NCBI GenBank assembly: GCA_964485585.1
Contig: CAZAJT010000001.1
Span: 35,679 to 99,678, forward strand
Source: CAZAJT01 sp964485585
Lineage (GTDB): Bacteria; Patescibacteriota; Microgenomatia; UBA1406; GWC2-37-13
DNA: 64,000 nt
Reading direction: 5' to 3'
This document shows, one piece after another, positions 8,575 to 16,952 of the stretch (its first letter is position 1; every line of letters starts with the position of its first letter). The notes under the pieces were generated by a model. It was given only the letters and a program-made list of their open reading frames with translations. It ran no database searches and was not told where the DNA came from. The position numbers and the translations under genes were made by a program.

Positions 8575-9515
8575 GCAAATCGCTCCTTAAAATAGGCAAT
8601 GGTTTTTTGGAGTCCTTTTTCCAATGATACCTGAGGATTCCATCCTAATAAGCGCTTCGCTTTTGTGATGTCTGGTTTTCTTTTCTTTGGGTCGTCAGAA
8701 TCAATAGGCTGAAAGATGATTTTCGACTGCGTTTTCGTCATGATTTGTACAATGCTTGCAAGCTCATTTATTGTTTTTTCGTCTGGGTTGCCCACATTAA
8801 TAACTTCTCCGTCTATGTTTGGTATCTTTGCAAGTAGGACAATAGCGCGTACCATATCATCAACATAACAGAACGAACGGGTTTGTGTACCGTCTCCGTA
8901 TACCGTGACTGGCTGATTAGTGATCGATTGCATGATGAAATTTGAAATAACACGTCCGTCATCTTTTTCCATATTCGGTCCATACGTATTAAAAATTCTT
9001 GCGATTCTTAGCGGCAGGTGATACTTTCGAAAATATGCTATGGTAAGAGCTTCGGCAAATCGTTTTGCCTCATCATAACAAGAACGTATCCCAACGGGAT
9101 TGACGTTTCCCCAATATTCCTCAGTTTGGGGATGTATCAGAGGATCGCCGTAGGCTTCTGAAGTTGAAGCCTCCACAAAGATAGTGCGGGGAGAATTTTT
9201 GCAGAATTCCAATAATTTTTGGGTGCCTAAAGCATTAGTCATCAGTGTTTCTATCGAGTGTTTTTTATACTGAACAGGAGATGCCGGAGACGCTAAATTA
9301 TAAACTATGCTGATAGACGGAAGCTGAGAGTAATCAAATTCTGCAATGTCAGCTTTAAAAAAAATGGCACGATTGGTTGCAACAAGAGATTTAATGTTTT
9401 CTTCAGAGCCAGTAATCAGATTATCTATGATAAATACTGTATCGTTTTGATCACTATGATAGCTGGCAAGATTTGATCCGATGAAGCCGGCGCCTCCTGT
9501 AATTACTATATTCAT
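8571..9515 (-). CDS. UDP-glucuronate decarboxylase (UDP-xylose synthase)
   Basis: This is a 314-residue extended short-chain dehydrogenase with the NAD motif GGAGFIGS at 7-14, the UXS-type segment NLASPASPVQY and the catalytic Tyr147/Lys151 pair in SCYDEAKR. NTYGPNMEKDDGRVISNF matches the family's substrate loop. UXS converts UDP-glucuronate to UDP-xylose. The UDP-glucose dehydrogenase that makes its substrate lies 5 nt upstream in the same operon, which decides this call over a generic epimerase. Confidence 0.85.
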   Translation of the reverse strand: MNIVITGGAGFIGSNLASYHSDQNDTVFIIDNLITGSEENIKSLVATNRAIFFKADIAEFDYSQLPSISIVYNLASPASPVQYKKHSIETLMTNALGTQKLLEFCKNSPRTIFVEASTSEAYGDPLIHPQTEEYWGNVNPVGIRSCYDEAKRFAEALTIAYFRKYHLPLRIARIFNTYGPNMEKDDGRVISNFIMQSITNQPVTVYGDGTQTRSFCYVDDMVRAIVLLAKIPNIDGEVINVGNPDEKTINELASIVQIMTKTQSKIIFQPIDSDDPKKRKPDITKAKRLLGWNPQVSLEKGLQKTIAYFKERFA

Positions 9516-9520
9516 ACCAT

Positions 9521-10819
9521 TTATCCAACTAGTTTTCTTCCTGTGGAGATATAAGTAAAACCAAGTTTCTTTACAGAATCAGGCTGATAGATATTCCTTC
9601 CGTCTATAATAATAGGGTCTTTCATAAGAGATTTCACTTTCTGCAAGTCGGCCTGCTTAAACTCATTCCATTCAGTAAGGATACAGAGAACGTTCGCGTT
9701 ACTAACGCAGTCATACATGTTGTCTGAATACCGTATCTTTTCTCCGAATAGTTTTCTAATATTTTCTTCTGCTGCGGCATCATATGTTGCAATCCGATAG
9801 CCTCGATTTAGCAGTTCTTGGATAATAAACTGCGAAGAAGCTGCACGGATATCATCGGTGTCCGGTTTAAAACTCAATCCCCAAATGGCGATAGATTTTC
9901 CTTTGGTGTTGATAAGTATTTTTTCAAGAAAATTTTTTCGAGCATCTTCGTTTATTTTTTCTACCGTCTCCAACAATGTAGCGTCAATACCAAAACTTTT
10001 TCCGGTATGAATGAGAGCGTTTACATCTTTTGGCAAACATGAGCCGCCATAGCCGACGCCGGGGTACATGAAGATTCTTCCGATTCGTTTATCTAATCCA
10101 ACCGCATCAAGCACGGTTTCAACATCGGCGCCGGTTTTCTCGCAATAAAAAGATATAAGATTTGCAAACGATATCTTTGTAGCAAGCATTGCGTTTGCTG
10201 TATACTTAATGAGTTCTGCTGAAGCAAGATCGGTAATCACCCGTTCGCCAGATAAGGGTTTATGAAGCTCAAGAAGTAAGTTTATTGCTTTTTTGTTGTC
10301 TGAGCCAATGACGACTCTATCGGGATGGAGAGTATCTGTAAGAGCGGTGCCTTCACGAAGGAATTCAGGGCAAGACGCAATGCCAACTTCAGCATTCGAA
10401 GGCTTCTTTTTAAGAAGAATTTCTTCAACTTTTTTATTGGTGCCCACGAGTACCGTGCTTTTGCATGATACGACAGTAAAGCCTTTTTTTAGATGTTTTC
10501 CGATTTGAGTCGCAACCTCAAATACAGCGCTTAAGTCTGCTTCACCATTTTTTGCAGGAGGCGTGCCAACGGTAATAAAAACAATATCTGATTGCCCAAT
10601 TGCCTTTTCGTAATTAAGTACAAAATGAAGTCGCTGTGCTCTGAGATTTTTTTCAAGCAGTTCTTTTAATCCCGGTTCATAGATAATGGGGTCGCCTTGC
10701 TTCAACTGTTCAATTTTTTTCTTCGTGTGTCCGATGACCCAGACATCATTACCAAAATCTGCAAATACACACGCGGTCACCAATCCCACATATCCATGTC
10801 CTATAATTGAAAGCGTCAT
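9521..10819 (-). CDS. ugd: UDP-glucose 6-dehydrogenase
   Basis: The 432-residue enzyme oxidises UDP-glucose twice with NAD+ to UDP-glucuronate. It shows the N-terminal Rossmann motif GHGYVGL, the substrate loop CPEFLREGTA, the catalytic cysteine Cys261 in GYGGSCLPKD, and the C-terminal UDP-binding domain with LSFKPDTDDIR. Length is normal. It appears to be the first gene of ugd-uxs-GT2/GtrA, with its own -10 box 8 nt before the ATG. Confidence 0.95.
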   Translation of the reverse strand: MTLSIIGHGYVGLVTACVFADFGNDVWVIGHTKKKIEQLKQGDPIIYEPGLKELLEKNLRAQRLHFVLNYEKAIGQSDIVFITVGTPPAKNGEADLSAVFEVATQIGKHLKKGFTVVSCKSTVLVGTNKKVEEILLKKKPSNAEVGIASCPEFLREGTALTDTLHPDRVVIGSDNKKAINLLLELHKPLSGERVITDLASAELIKYTANAMLATKISFANLISFYCEKTGADVETVLDAVGLDKRIGRIFMYPGVGYGGSCLPKDVNALIHTGKSFGIDATLLETVEKINEDARKNFLEKILINTKGKSIAIWGLSFKPDTDDIRAASSQFIIQELLNRGYRIATYDAAAEENIRKLFGEKIRYSDNMYDCVSNANVLCILTEWNEFKQADLQKVKSLMKDPIIIDGRNIYQPDSVKKLGFTYISTGRKLVG

Positions 10820-10827
10820 AAGCTCTT

Positions 10828-10833
10828 ATGATA
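10828..10833 (-). promoter_or_regulatory. -10 box for ugd operon
   Basis: TATCAT on the minus strand ends 8 nt before the ugd ATG. It matches the spacing of the other leaderless-type promoters here. No convincing -35 was found. Confidence 0.45.
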
Positions 10834-10850
10834 TAAAAAAATAGCCATAA

Positions 10851-11690
10851 TTACAATATCTTATTTTTCATGATAGCGAGTCCCTCTGCAAAAGAGCGCA
10901 TCCGGTGAAAGTTATTTTTTTTGGAGACAATGTGTGAAAGTTTGGGACGAATCAGATTATTTTTGTAATACTTTTCAAATGTGGTTTTCTCAATGAGTGA
11001 TGTATCAAGTTGAAACATTTTTGCTATGAGAAGCGCACTATCAAATGATGAGAGAACCTGTGAGCCGACAAGGTGAAAAATTTCTGGAGAAAAATGTTTA
11101 ATAAGATGTTCTAGTCCAAAAGCAATGTCATCAATGTAAGTTGGTGTTATAAGAGAGTCCTCAATCATAGTAAGTTTTCTCCCTTGCTCTAAGAGGTATT
11201 TGAGCGAACGGACAAAATCTTTTTTTTCCGCTGGAGAATTACCATACGGATATGCAATTCGAACTATCATACTGTTATTTTTTACCACCTCTTCTCCTTC
11301 AAATTTCGTCTGTCCATAATAACCAACGGGATTCGGTCTACTCGTTTCGTCATAAGGCGGATTCGTGCCATCAAACACGAAGTCTGTTGAGATGTAGATG
11401 AATTTTTTATTTCTGTTAGCGACACACTCAAATAAATTCCTCGTACCTTCAACATTGATTCTGTATGTGAGTTTACGTTCCTGCTCTGCCTTATCAACAT
11501 TGGTGTATGCTGCAAGGTGCAGAAGTATATCATATTGAATGCCGTTTAAGAATTTCCAAACACTGTCTCGATCGGTAATATCAATTTCTTCTTGCAGAAG
11601 CGGCCTGAACTGGATGGTGTCTTGAAGAAGCGCTACTATGCGTGAACCAACTAATCCTGTTGATCCGGTGATCGCTATTTTAAGTACCAT
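10851..11690 (-). CDS. rfbD: dTDP-4-dehydrorhamnose reductase
   Basis: The 279-residue NAD(P)-dependent short-chain reductase has GSTGLVGS near the N-terminus, the RmlD landmark YTNVDKAE, STDFVFDGT, and the Tyr/Lys pair in YYGQTKFEGE. RmlD performs the last step to dTDP-L-rhamnose. It follows rmlB on the same strand with an 11-nt overlap. RmlA and RmlC are not in the window. The C-terminal substrate domain is divergent, so another 4-keto sugar reductase is possible. Confidence 0.85.
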   Translation of the reverse strand: MVLKIAITGSTGLVGSRIVALLQDTIQFRPLLQEEIDITDRDSVWKFLNGIQYDILLHLAAYTNVDKAEQERKLTYRINVEGTRNLFECVANRNKKFIYISTDFVFDGTNPPYDETSRPNPVGYYGQTKFEGEEVVKNNSMIVRIAYPYGNSPAEKKDFVRSLKYLLEQGRKLTMIEDSLITPTYIDDIAFGLEHLIKHFSPEIFHLVGSQVLSSFDSALLIAKMFQLDTSLIEKTTFEKYYKNNLIRPKLSHIVSKKNNFHRMRSFAEGLAIMKNKIL

Positions 11691-12690
11691 ACTGTTGTTT
11701 ATAGTAATTTATGTATTCTCCGGACTTTATTCGTTTCCACCAGTTTTCATGAGTTTTGTACCATTCTATTGTTTTCTTAAGTCCATCTTCCAATGTGTGT
11801 CGTGGTTGCCAAGCGAGTTCATTATGCATTTTGCTCCAATCAATTGCGTATCTGCGATCGTGTCCAGGTCGGTCCTTGACAAACTCGATGAGGTTTTCGT
11901 CTTCTCCCATAAGAGTGAGCGTCGCTTTTATCAACTCAAGATTCGAAATCTCGTCGTGCCGTCCACCAATAAGATAAGTTTTACCAACTTCTCCTTTCTG
12001 AATAATACAATCAATAGCTTCACAGTGGTCTTCAACATACAACCAATCTCTTATATAGAGTCCGTCTCCATAAATTGGTACTTTTTTCCCTTCGAGAATA
12101 TTTGTAATTGCAAGTGGTAGTAATTTTTCCGGAAACATATACGGACCATAGTTATTTGAACAGTTTGATAGCGTATAAGGAAGGTTGTAGGTGGTGCCAT
12201 AGGCGCGTACCAAATGGTCAGCCGCAGCTTTTGACGCTGAATAGGGACTGCGGGGGTTATAGCAAGTAATTTCATTAAATTTCTCATCTCGATTGAGCGA
12301 TAATGCACCAAATACTTCATCGGTTGAAATATGATGAAATCGTCTTACATTGTTTTTTAACGCTGCTTCAAGAAGAGTGATTGTACCCTCAATGTTTGTT
12401 TTAATAAAGGGCGCGGGGTTGAGGATTGAGCGATCAACATGAGATTCTGCCGCAAAATGTACAACGATATCAATGTCGCGCATAAGCGTATCTACCAGCT
12501 TACCATCGCAAATATCTCCTTTTACAAATGTGTAACTGGAGTTATGTTCGATATCCTTGAGGTTTTCTAAGTTGCCGGCGTAGGTAAGTTTGTCTAGATT
12601 CACGACGGAATCATTGGGATATTTTTTGAGCCAGTAGAGCACGAAGTTTGAACCGATAAATCCAGCTCCGCCAGTCACCAAAAGTCTCAT
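11680..12690 (-). CDS. rfbB: dTDP-glucose 4,6-dehydratase
   Basis: The 336-residue enzyme has the NAD motif GGAGFIGS, the signature KLTYAGNLENL, the catalytic triad region TDE at 123-125 (HISTDEVFG) and Tyr150/Lys154 in SPYSASKA. It makes the 4-keto-6-deoxy intermediate on the way to dTDP-rhamnose and heads the rmlB-rmlD pair. An extended -10 sits 6 nt before the ATG. Confidence 0.95.
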   Translation of the reverse strand: MRLLVTGGAGFIGSNFVLYWLKKYPNDSVVNLDKLTYAGNLENLKDIEHNSSYTFVKGDICDGKLVDTLMRDIDIVVHFAAESHVDRSILNPAPFIKTNIEGTITLLEAALKNNVRRFHHISTDEVFGALSLNRDEKFNEITCYNPRSPYSASKAAADHLVRAYGTTYNLPYTLSNCSNNYGPYMFPEKLLPLAITNILEGKKVPIYGDGLYIRDWLYVEDHCEAIDCIIQKGEVGKTYLIGGRHDEISNLELIKATLTLMGEDENLIEFVKDRPGHDRRYAIDWSKMHNELAWQPRHTLEDGLKKTIEWYKTHENWWKRIKSGEYINYYKQQYGT

Positions 12691-12696
12691 TCGGAT

Positions 12697-12705
12697 ATTG
12701 TACCA
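12697..12705 (-). promoter_or_regulatory. Extended -10 promoter for rmlB-rmlD
   Basis: The minus strand reads TGGTACAAT, ending 6 nt before the rmlB ATG. The identical nonamer precedes infA. A heptamer array lies immediately upstream. Confidence 0.6.
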
Positions 12706-12711
12706 GAAATA

Positions 12712-12739
12712 GATCTTGGATCCTAGATCCTAGAACTTA
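12712..12739. repeat. Heptanucleotide array upstream of rmlB
   Basis: Four 7-nt units on the plus strand follow the pattern GATCYTR (GATCCTA twice) and end with GAACTTA. Read toward rmlB, the 7-nt phase continues through the -10 region and reaches the ATG exactly (49 nt, seven periods). Confidence 0.75.
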
Positions 12740-12754
12740 TATCAAAGCCTCCCC

Positions 12755-12839
12755 TGTCATTTCGAACGAAGCGTTAGCGCAGTGAGAAATCTCTTTTAAC
12801 CGAGATTTCTCGCCGCACTTCGTTTGGCTCGAAATGACA
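12755..12839. repeat. 85-bp imperfect palindromic element
   Basis: Arms of about 38 nt begin TGTCATTTCGA and end with its exact complement TCGAAATGACA. Inner ends are GAGAAATCTC and GAGATTTCTC, around an 8-nt loop (12794-12801). The element looks like a REP or MITE-type mobile palindrome. It supplies the last codons and the stop codon of the miaB-like frame, the stop lying in the loop. Confidence 0.8.
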
Positions 12840-13983
12840 ATCTAGAGTCATAGGTTTTGCAATGGGTTCTAGATGTTAGATCATTGTTTATGAGATTTTC
12901 GAGAATGAGCCAGCGTTGTTTTTTAACTGAGTGAGGAACATCATCGGGAAGGAGCTTTTTTGCCGCAGTCATAGGCCGTTGCGAGTACATAGCTATATAA
13001 GCTTTTTCAAATCCTACCTTTTTACAAATCTCAACAGTATTCTGGAACTCTTCGTCAGTTTCCCCGCAAAATCCCACAATAATATCAGTGGTAAATTTGA
13101 CAGTTGAGATCTGTGATTTGAGCTTTGAGATAAGATTAAGGTATTGATCTCTCGTGTACCAACGATTCATTCTTTGTAACACTTTATTGTCGCCGGACTG
13201 AATAGGAAGATGGATAATCCGCGTTATGTTTGGATAGCGTGCAATAACATTAATGAGTTCATCTGAAAAATCCCAGGGATTTGATGAGATGAAATCAACG
13301 TTCTCAAATCCGAGTTTTGCCACTTCTGCAAGAAGGAGAGGGAACAGCGTTGGGATTCTGTATTTTCCAAGATGTTTAACATACACCGGTTTCACATTCT
13401 GGACATTTTTTTCTCCCAATATAAGGTCGGTACCGTAGGAGTTTACGTTTTGGCCAAGTAATGTGATTGATTGGTATCCTTTTTGTTTCATTTTAGTACA
13501 TTCTTGAATGATGTCGTCAAACGGCCTGCTGATTTCTCTTCCCCGGGTAAAAGGGACCACGCAGAAGGTACAGAAGTTATTACATCCATTTGAGATCGGC
13601 ACCCATCCGTTTTGCTGATCCTGTCGAAGCGGCTCATGGTCAAATCCAACTTCTTCGATAGGCATAAATTCGTCGACTTCTGGCATACGCTCACGAATTT
13701 TCTGGAGATATTCACCAGTTTTGTCTCGGAATGCAAGTCCAACCATACAACCGGTGACAATGAGCTTAAATTGTTTTTTCTCTTTCACCTTGCCAAGGTT
13801 GCGAACTAGTCCATATACTCTATCTTCTGCCGATCGTCTGACCATACAGGTATTAATCACAATGTAGTTAGCAGTCTGTATTGTTTTCGCTTCTTCCATG
13901 CCGCGCGCCTGAAAAGATGCGGCAATGCGTTGCGAGTCAGACTTATTTTGCTGACAGCCAAAGGTTTTTATAAAATATTTCAT
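12796..13983 (-). CDS. miaB: MiaB-type tRNA methylthiotransferase, lacking TRAM domain
   Basis: MiaB adds a methylthio group to i6A37 of tRNAs using two Fe-S clusters. The N-terminal UPF0004 domain has Cys10, Cys46 and Cys79; the radical-SAM core has Cys134, Cys138 and Cys141 in GCNNFCTFC. The core ends normally around LPDDVPHSVKKQRWLILENL, but the roughly 60-residue TRAM RNA-binding domain that should follow is missing. Instead the frame runs through heptamer repeats and into an 85-bp palindrome, giving a junk-like tail. The gene may still work, or may be 3'-truncated. Other MTTase subfamilies (MtaB, RimO) fit the sequence less well. Confidence 0.8.
   Translation of the reverse strand: MKYFIKTFGCQQNKSDSQRIAASFQARGMEEAKTIQTANYIVINTCMVRRSAEDRVYGLVRNLGKVKEKKQFKLIVTGCMVGLAFRDKTGEYLQKIRERMPEVDEFMPIEEVGFDHEPLRQDQQNGWVPISNGCNNFCTFCVVPFTRGREISRPFDDIIQECTKMKQKGYQSITLLGQNVNSYGTDLILGEKNVQNVKPVYVKHLGKYRIPTLFPLLLAEVAKLGFENVDFISSNPWDFSDELINVIARYPNITRIIHLPIQSGDNKVLQRMNRWYTRDQYLNLISKLKSQISTVKFTTDIIVGFCGETDEEFQNTVEICKKVGFEKAYIAMYSQRPMTAAKKLLPDDVPHSVKKQRWLILENLINNDLTSRTHCKTYDSRLSFRAKRSAARNLG
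12865..12885. repeat. Short heptanucleotide array inside miaB 3' end
   Basis: Three 7-nt units, including GATGTTA and GATCATT, belong to the same family as the array at 2808-2842. They lie between the conserved miaB core and the 85-bp palindrome, in the place of the missing TRAM domain. Confidence 0.55.
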
Positions 13984-13994
13984 AGGGTAAAGGG

Positions 13995-15062
13995 TTAAGC
14001 TACCAGATCTTCTTTCTTGATTCTTTCTATGATAAGGATAAATACGAGAAGCATAATGCCGATTGTCACAAAAGCGAGGAGTTTCTCTATTCCTTGCAGG
14101 TAAAGGCTCACGATACCAAGGATAAATGATACCAGCCAGTAAAATACTGCAATTCTTCTTTTGCCCCAGTGAATTTCTAATAATTTATGATGAAAATGTC
14201 CCCAATCGGCACGAAACGGTGAATGTTTATGCCGAATACGTCGGATGATTGTATATACAGCATCTATCATCGGTATTGCCAGGATAAGTAATGCAGTGCC
14301 GACTTTCCCAAAAGAGAGAATTGAAAGGATTCCAAGAAGAAATCCTGCCAATGCCCCGCCTCCATAACCGGGCATAATTTTTTGGGGATAAAAATTAAAG
14401 GGGAGAAACCCTAAATATGCACCAGCTGTTATAAATGAGAGGAGGGTGACTGCTTGTATACTAATATCGTGTGCGGTGAACCGTTGGGCGAGAAGTCCCA
14501 GGAATATAGCGGTAATACTAACAAATCCGGGAAGTTGCCCATCAACTCCCTTACTCCAGTTTACCATGTTCATTATCCATGTTAGCCAAACTACCGCAAC
14601 CACATCGGCAAACACAAGAATGTTTCTTTGCCCCAAAACATCAAAAGAGAATTGCCATTGGTCAAGGCGAATAGCATCGCCAAAAGGATTTGATATGTAT
14701 GGTATCCCAAGACCGAATGAAATAACTATAATAGATATGATGAGATTGGCAACAAATCGTGAATAGGGAGAAAGATCGAGCAAATCGTCAAGAACACCAA
14801 CTATCACAAGAAGAAAGCTGGCAATAAGAATACCAATGATTATTTTATTAAGCGGGAGAAATAGTAAAGAACACAGTAGTAACGAAACATAAACCGGAAT
14901 GCCGCCACCACGAGGGACAATGCCTTCATGGGTATGAGCCGGATGGCTCCTTTTTTTGGAATCAGTTACGAGACCAAATCTTCTGGCGAGAATGATAACC
15001 AGCGGTGTCAGGAAAAACGAGATGAAGAATGAAATAGTAAAAACAGTCACTATTAGCGGCAT
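13995..15062 (-). CDS. WecA/MraY-family polyprenyl-phosphate sugar-1-phosphate transferase
   Basis: The 355-residue polytopic protein (about 10-11 spans) has the family motifs in order: VGVLDDLLDL with the Mg-binding DD pair, NMVNWSKGVDG (loop 3) and the HxHH-like WGHFHHK loop. It transfers a sugar-1-phosphate onto undecaprenyl phosphate at the cytoplasmic face and starts a lipid-linked glycan. The HFHH loop favours WecA-type enzymes over MraY, but the donor cannot be fixed by eye. It precedes miaB by 11 nt on the same strand. Confidence 0.85.
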   Translation of the reverse strand: MPLIVTVFTISFFISFFLTPLVIILARRFGLVTDSKKRSHPAHTHEGIVPRGGGIPVYVSLLLCSLLFLPLNKIIIGILIASFLLVIVGVLDDLLDLSPYSRFVANLIISIIVISFGLGIPYISNPFGDAIRLDQWQFSFDVLGQRNILVFADVVAVVWLTWIMNMVNWSKGVDGQLPGFVSITAIFLGLLAQRFTAHDISIQAVTLLSFITAGAYLGFLPFNFYPQKIMPGYGGGALAGFLLGILSILSFGKVGTALLILAIPMIDAVYTIIRRIRHKHSPFRADWGHFHHKLLEIHWGKRRIAVFYWLVSFILGIVSLYLQGIEKLLAFVTIGIMLLVFILIIERIKKEDLVA

Positions 15063-15063
15063 A

Positions 15064-15369
15064 TCAAGATATATGAAATACTATCTTTAAAAAGATGAAT
15101 GTAAACCCAATCGTTAGTACATAGTTTGTTGTCACAATAATTCTTCGGATAAGATGATCGGGAAAGAAGAGTTTGTTGTAAATAAATACGTTGAGGAAAA
15201 AGAAAAAATGAAGGAGTAACGGAAGAATGACGATAACCCAGTAATCTACTAATTGATCTTCTCCCCATGGTTGGGAGTAGATCAGAGGTATCTGGGGAGG
15301 GAGCGAATTAAACTTAAGGAGGAATGCTGCGACCATGAGAACATCTGCGAAGATCAGCATATAGATCAT
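15064..15369 (-). CDS. Small membrane protein of unknown function
   Basis: About 101 residues with three hydrophobic spans: an N-terminal one, a central WVIVILPLLLHFFFFLNV, and a C-terminal one. A loop reads LPPQIPLIYSQPWGEDQL. The frame could start at 15402, but that segment is a heptamer array carrying a -10 box (15380-15385), so the ATG at 15369, 10 nt after the box, is preferred. It lies 1 nt before the WecA-like gene and is probably co-transcribed. The family is not recognised with confidence. Confidence 0.65.
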   Translation of the reverse strand: MIYMLIFADVLMVAAFLLKFNSLPPQIPLIYSQPWGEDQLVDYWVIVILPLLLHFFFFLNVFIYNKLFFPDHLIRRIIVTTNYVLTIGFTFIFLKIVFHIS

Positions 15370-15379
15370 AGATATCACT

Positions 15380-15385
15380 ATTATA
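15380..15385 (-). promoter_or_regulatory. -10 box for membrane protein/wecA-like/miaB transcript
   Basis: A consensus TATAAT lies 10 nt before the ATG at 15369 and forms the last unit of the heptamer array. Confidence 0.6.
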
Positions 15386-15414
15386 CACAGAGCATGTATC
15401 ATGTATCATGTAGC
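15380..15414 (-). repeat. Heptanucleotide array with -10 box, twin of the dnaJ element
   Basis: Read on the minus strand, the units are GCTACAT, GATACAT (twice) and a diverged GCTCTGT, then GTATAAT in the same 7-nt phase. The distance from the upstream TTGCTA to TATAAT is 25 nt, identical to the dnaJ copy at 343-379. Confidence 0.85.
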
Positions 15415-15422
15415 AAGAATTC

Positions 15423-16754
15423 TTAGTATTCTTTAGGAATTGGGAATTTTCTGCAGAATACATTCACTTCTTTTTTGATTAAAGGAATGATTTTTGTACT
15501 CGCAATAATTCTTTCTCTTGCTTCACGTTTCTTTTCCAGTTCATCAGCAATTCCCAGTTTCTGCTTCGTTACCGTAAGATTGTCTACAACCTGATGCATC
15601 CAATTTGCAATCCGTTTCATCTCTTTTGCTTTTATACCGCGGCTGGTAATACCAGGAGTACCCAAGCGGATTCCTGAAGGATACAGAGGAGGATTTGGAT
15701 CAAACGGAATTTTATTTGCATTTACTACAATACCTGCCCTTTCCAGTCCTACAGCGCCTGTTTTTCCGAGAATTAGTTTATTTCTCAGATCAATAAGAAT
15801 AAGATGTGAATCTGTCCCTCCGGATACCAAATTGAAGTTGTAATGTTTCAATTCCTGACTGAGTGCCATTGCGTTACTGACAACTTGTTTTGTATAAGCT
15901 CTAAACTGTGTCGTTGAGTCTTCTTTCAATGTCACTCCAATAGCAGCTATGGTATTTATATGAGGTCCACCTTGAAGACCGGGAATAATAGCTTTATCAA
16001 TCTTTTTAGCAAGATCGGGATCTTTTTTCAGACCCTTTTCGGTTGTCAAAATCATTGCAGCGCGGGGTCCACGGAGCGTCTTATGCGTTGTTGTTGTGAT
16101 AATATGAGCATAGGGAACCGGTGATGGATATACACCGCCGACTATAAGACCGGCAATATGGGAAATATCTGCCATAAAATACGCTTCAACCTCATCAGCG
16201 ATGTGTCCAAACTTTTTCCAATCGATAAATCGCGGGTAGGCGGTATAACCGGCAATAATAATTTTTGGCCGTTCTTTTTTAGCTAGTTTTAGAATTGATT
16301 TGTAATCGAGTATTCCATTTACTCCAACATCATATTCGACTGCTCGAAAATACCTGCTACTTGCGTTACCAGCTGCCCCATGAGTAAGATGCCCACCACC
16401 TGCAAGGGAAAGTCCCATAATGGTGTCACCGGGATTCAAAAGTGCTGTATAAACAGCAAAGTTGGCGGGAGATCCGGACAGAGGTTGGACATTTGCAGCG
16501 GGGACGTTGAACATTTTTTTTGCCCGCTCTATAACGAGTGTTTCAACCTGATCAACGACTTCCTGTCCCTGATAATACCGTTTAAGCGGATAGCCTTCTG
16601 CATATTTGTTCCCGAGACAAGAGCCGAGCGCTTCTTCGACCGCCTTCGAGACAATATTTTCAGAAGGTATCATCATGAGCGTTTCTGCTTGCCGTTTTTC
16701 CTCAAGTTTAATCAGTCTCGCTATCTCCGGATCAGCTTGTCTGAGATATTTCAT
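15423..16754 (-). CDS. glyA: Serine hydroxymethyltransferase
   Basis: The PLP enzyme interconverts serine and glycine with tetrahydrofolate, feeding one-carbon units. The N-terminal stretch has IPSENIVSKAV, the glycine-rich SGSPANFAVY, and the PLP lysine in TTTTHKTLRGPRAAM. An in-frame ATG at 16790 exists, but a TTGACT-17-TAAGAT promoter covers that stretch. The ATG at 16754, giving 443 residues starting MKYLRQADPEI, is therefore the better start. Confidence 0.95.
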   Translation of the reverse strand: MKYLRQADPEIARLIKLEEKRQAETLMMIPSENIVSKAVEEALGSCLGNKYAEGYPLKRYYQGQEVVDQVETLVIERAKKMFNVPAANVQPLSGSPANFAVYTALLNPGDTIMGLSLAGGGHLTHGAAGNASSRYFRAVEYDVGVNGILDYKSILKLAKKERPKIIIAGYTAYPRFIDWKKFGHIADEVEAYFMADISHIAGLIVGGVYPSPVPYAHIITTTTHKTLRGPRAAMILTTEKGLKKDPDLAKKIDKAIIPGLQGGPHINTIAAIGVTLKEDSTTQFRAYTKQVVSNAMALSQELKHYNFNLVSGGTDSHLILIDLRNKLILGKTGAVGLERAGIVVNANKIPFDPNPPLYPSGIRLGTPGITSRGIKAKEMKRIANWMHQVVDNLTVTKQKLGIADELEKKREARERIIASTKIIPLIKKEVNVFCRKFPIPKEY

Positions 16755-16761
16755 TGCGTTT

Positions 16762-16790
16762 ATCTTAATAAGGGGATTATTGAAAGTCAA
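16762..16790 (-). promoter_or_regulatory. Sigma-70-type promoter for glyA
   Basis: On the minus strand, -35 TTGACT (16785-16790) and -10 TAAGAT (16762-16767) are separated by exactly 17 nt. The -10 ends 7 nt before the glyA ATG, again leaderless-type, and this fixes the start. Confidence 0.75.
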
Positions 16791-16811
16791 GCAATTCTCT
16801 CAACAATTTTC

Positions 16812-16830
16812 CCTATTATTGTATAATAGG
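16812..16830. repeat. Perfect inverted repeat containing TATAAT
   Basis: CCTATTAT and its exact complement ATAATAGG surround a 3-nt loop. The plus strand contains TATAAT at 16822-16827, a possible -10 for the NlpC/P60-like gene. It could also be a protein-binding site between the divergent genes. Confidence 0.4.
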
Positions 16831-16952
16831 ACGAGTAATTATCTAAGTTTAGATACTTTTTTACCTTCGCAAAAAATATTGAATTATCACCATTTATTGG
16901 TTTACCATATAACTTCAGTGGTGGACCATGGATTGATGGAGGCGTTGAAAAC

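Noticed and set aside
16755..16790. Longer glyA start at 16790
   Set aside because: The stretch is occupied by a TTGACT-17-TAAGAT promoter, and the extra residues are not part of the SHMT fold.
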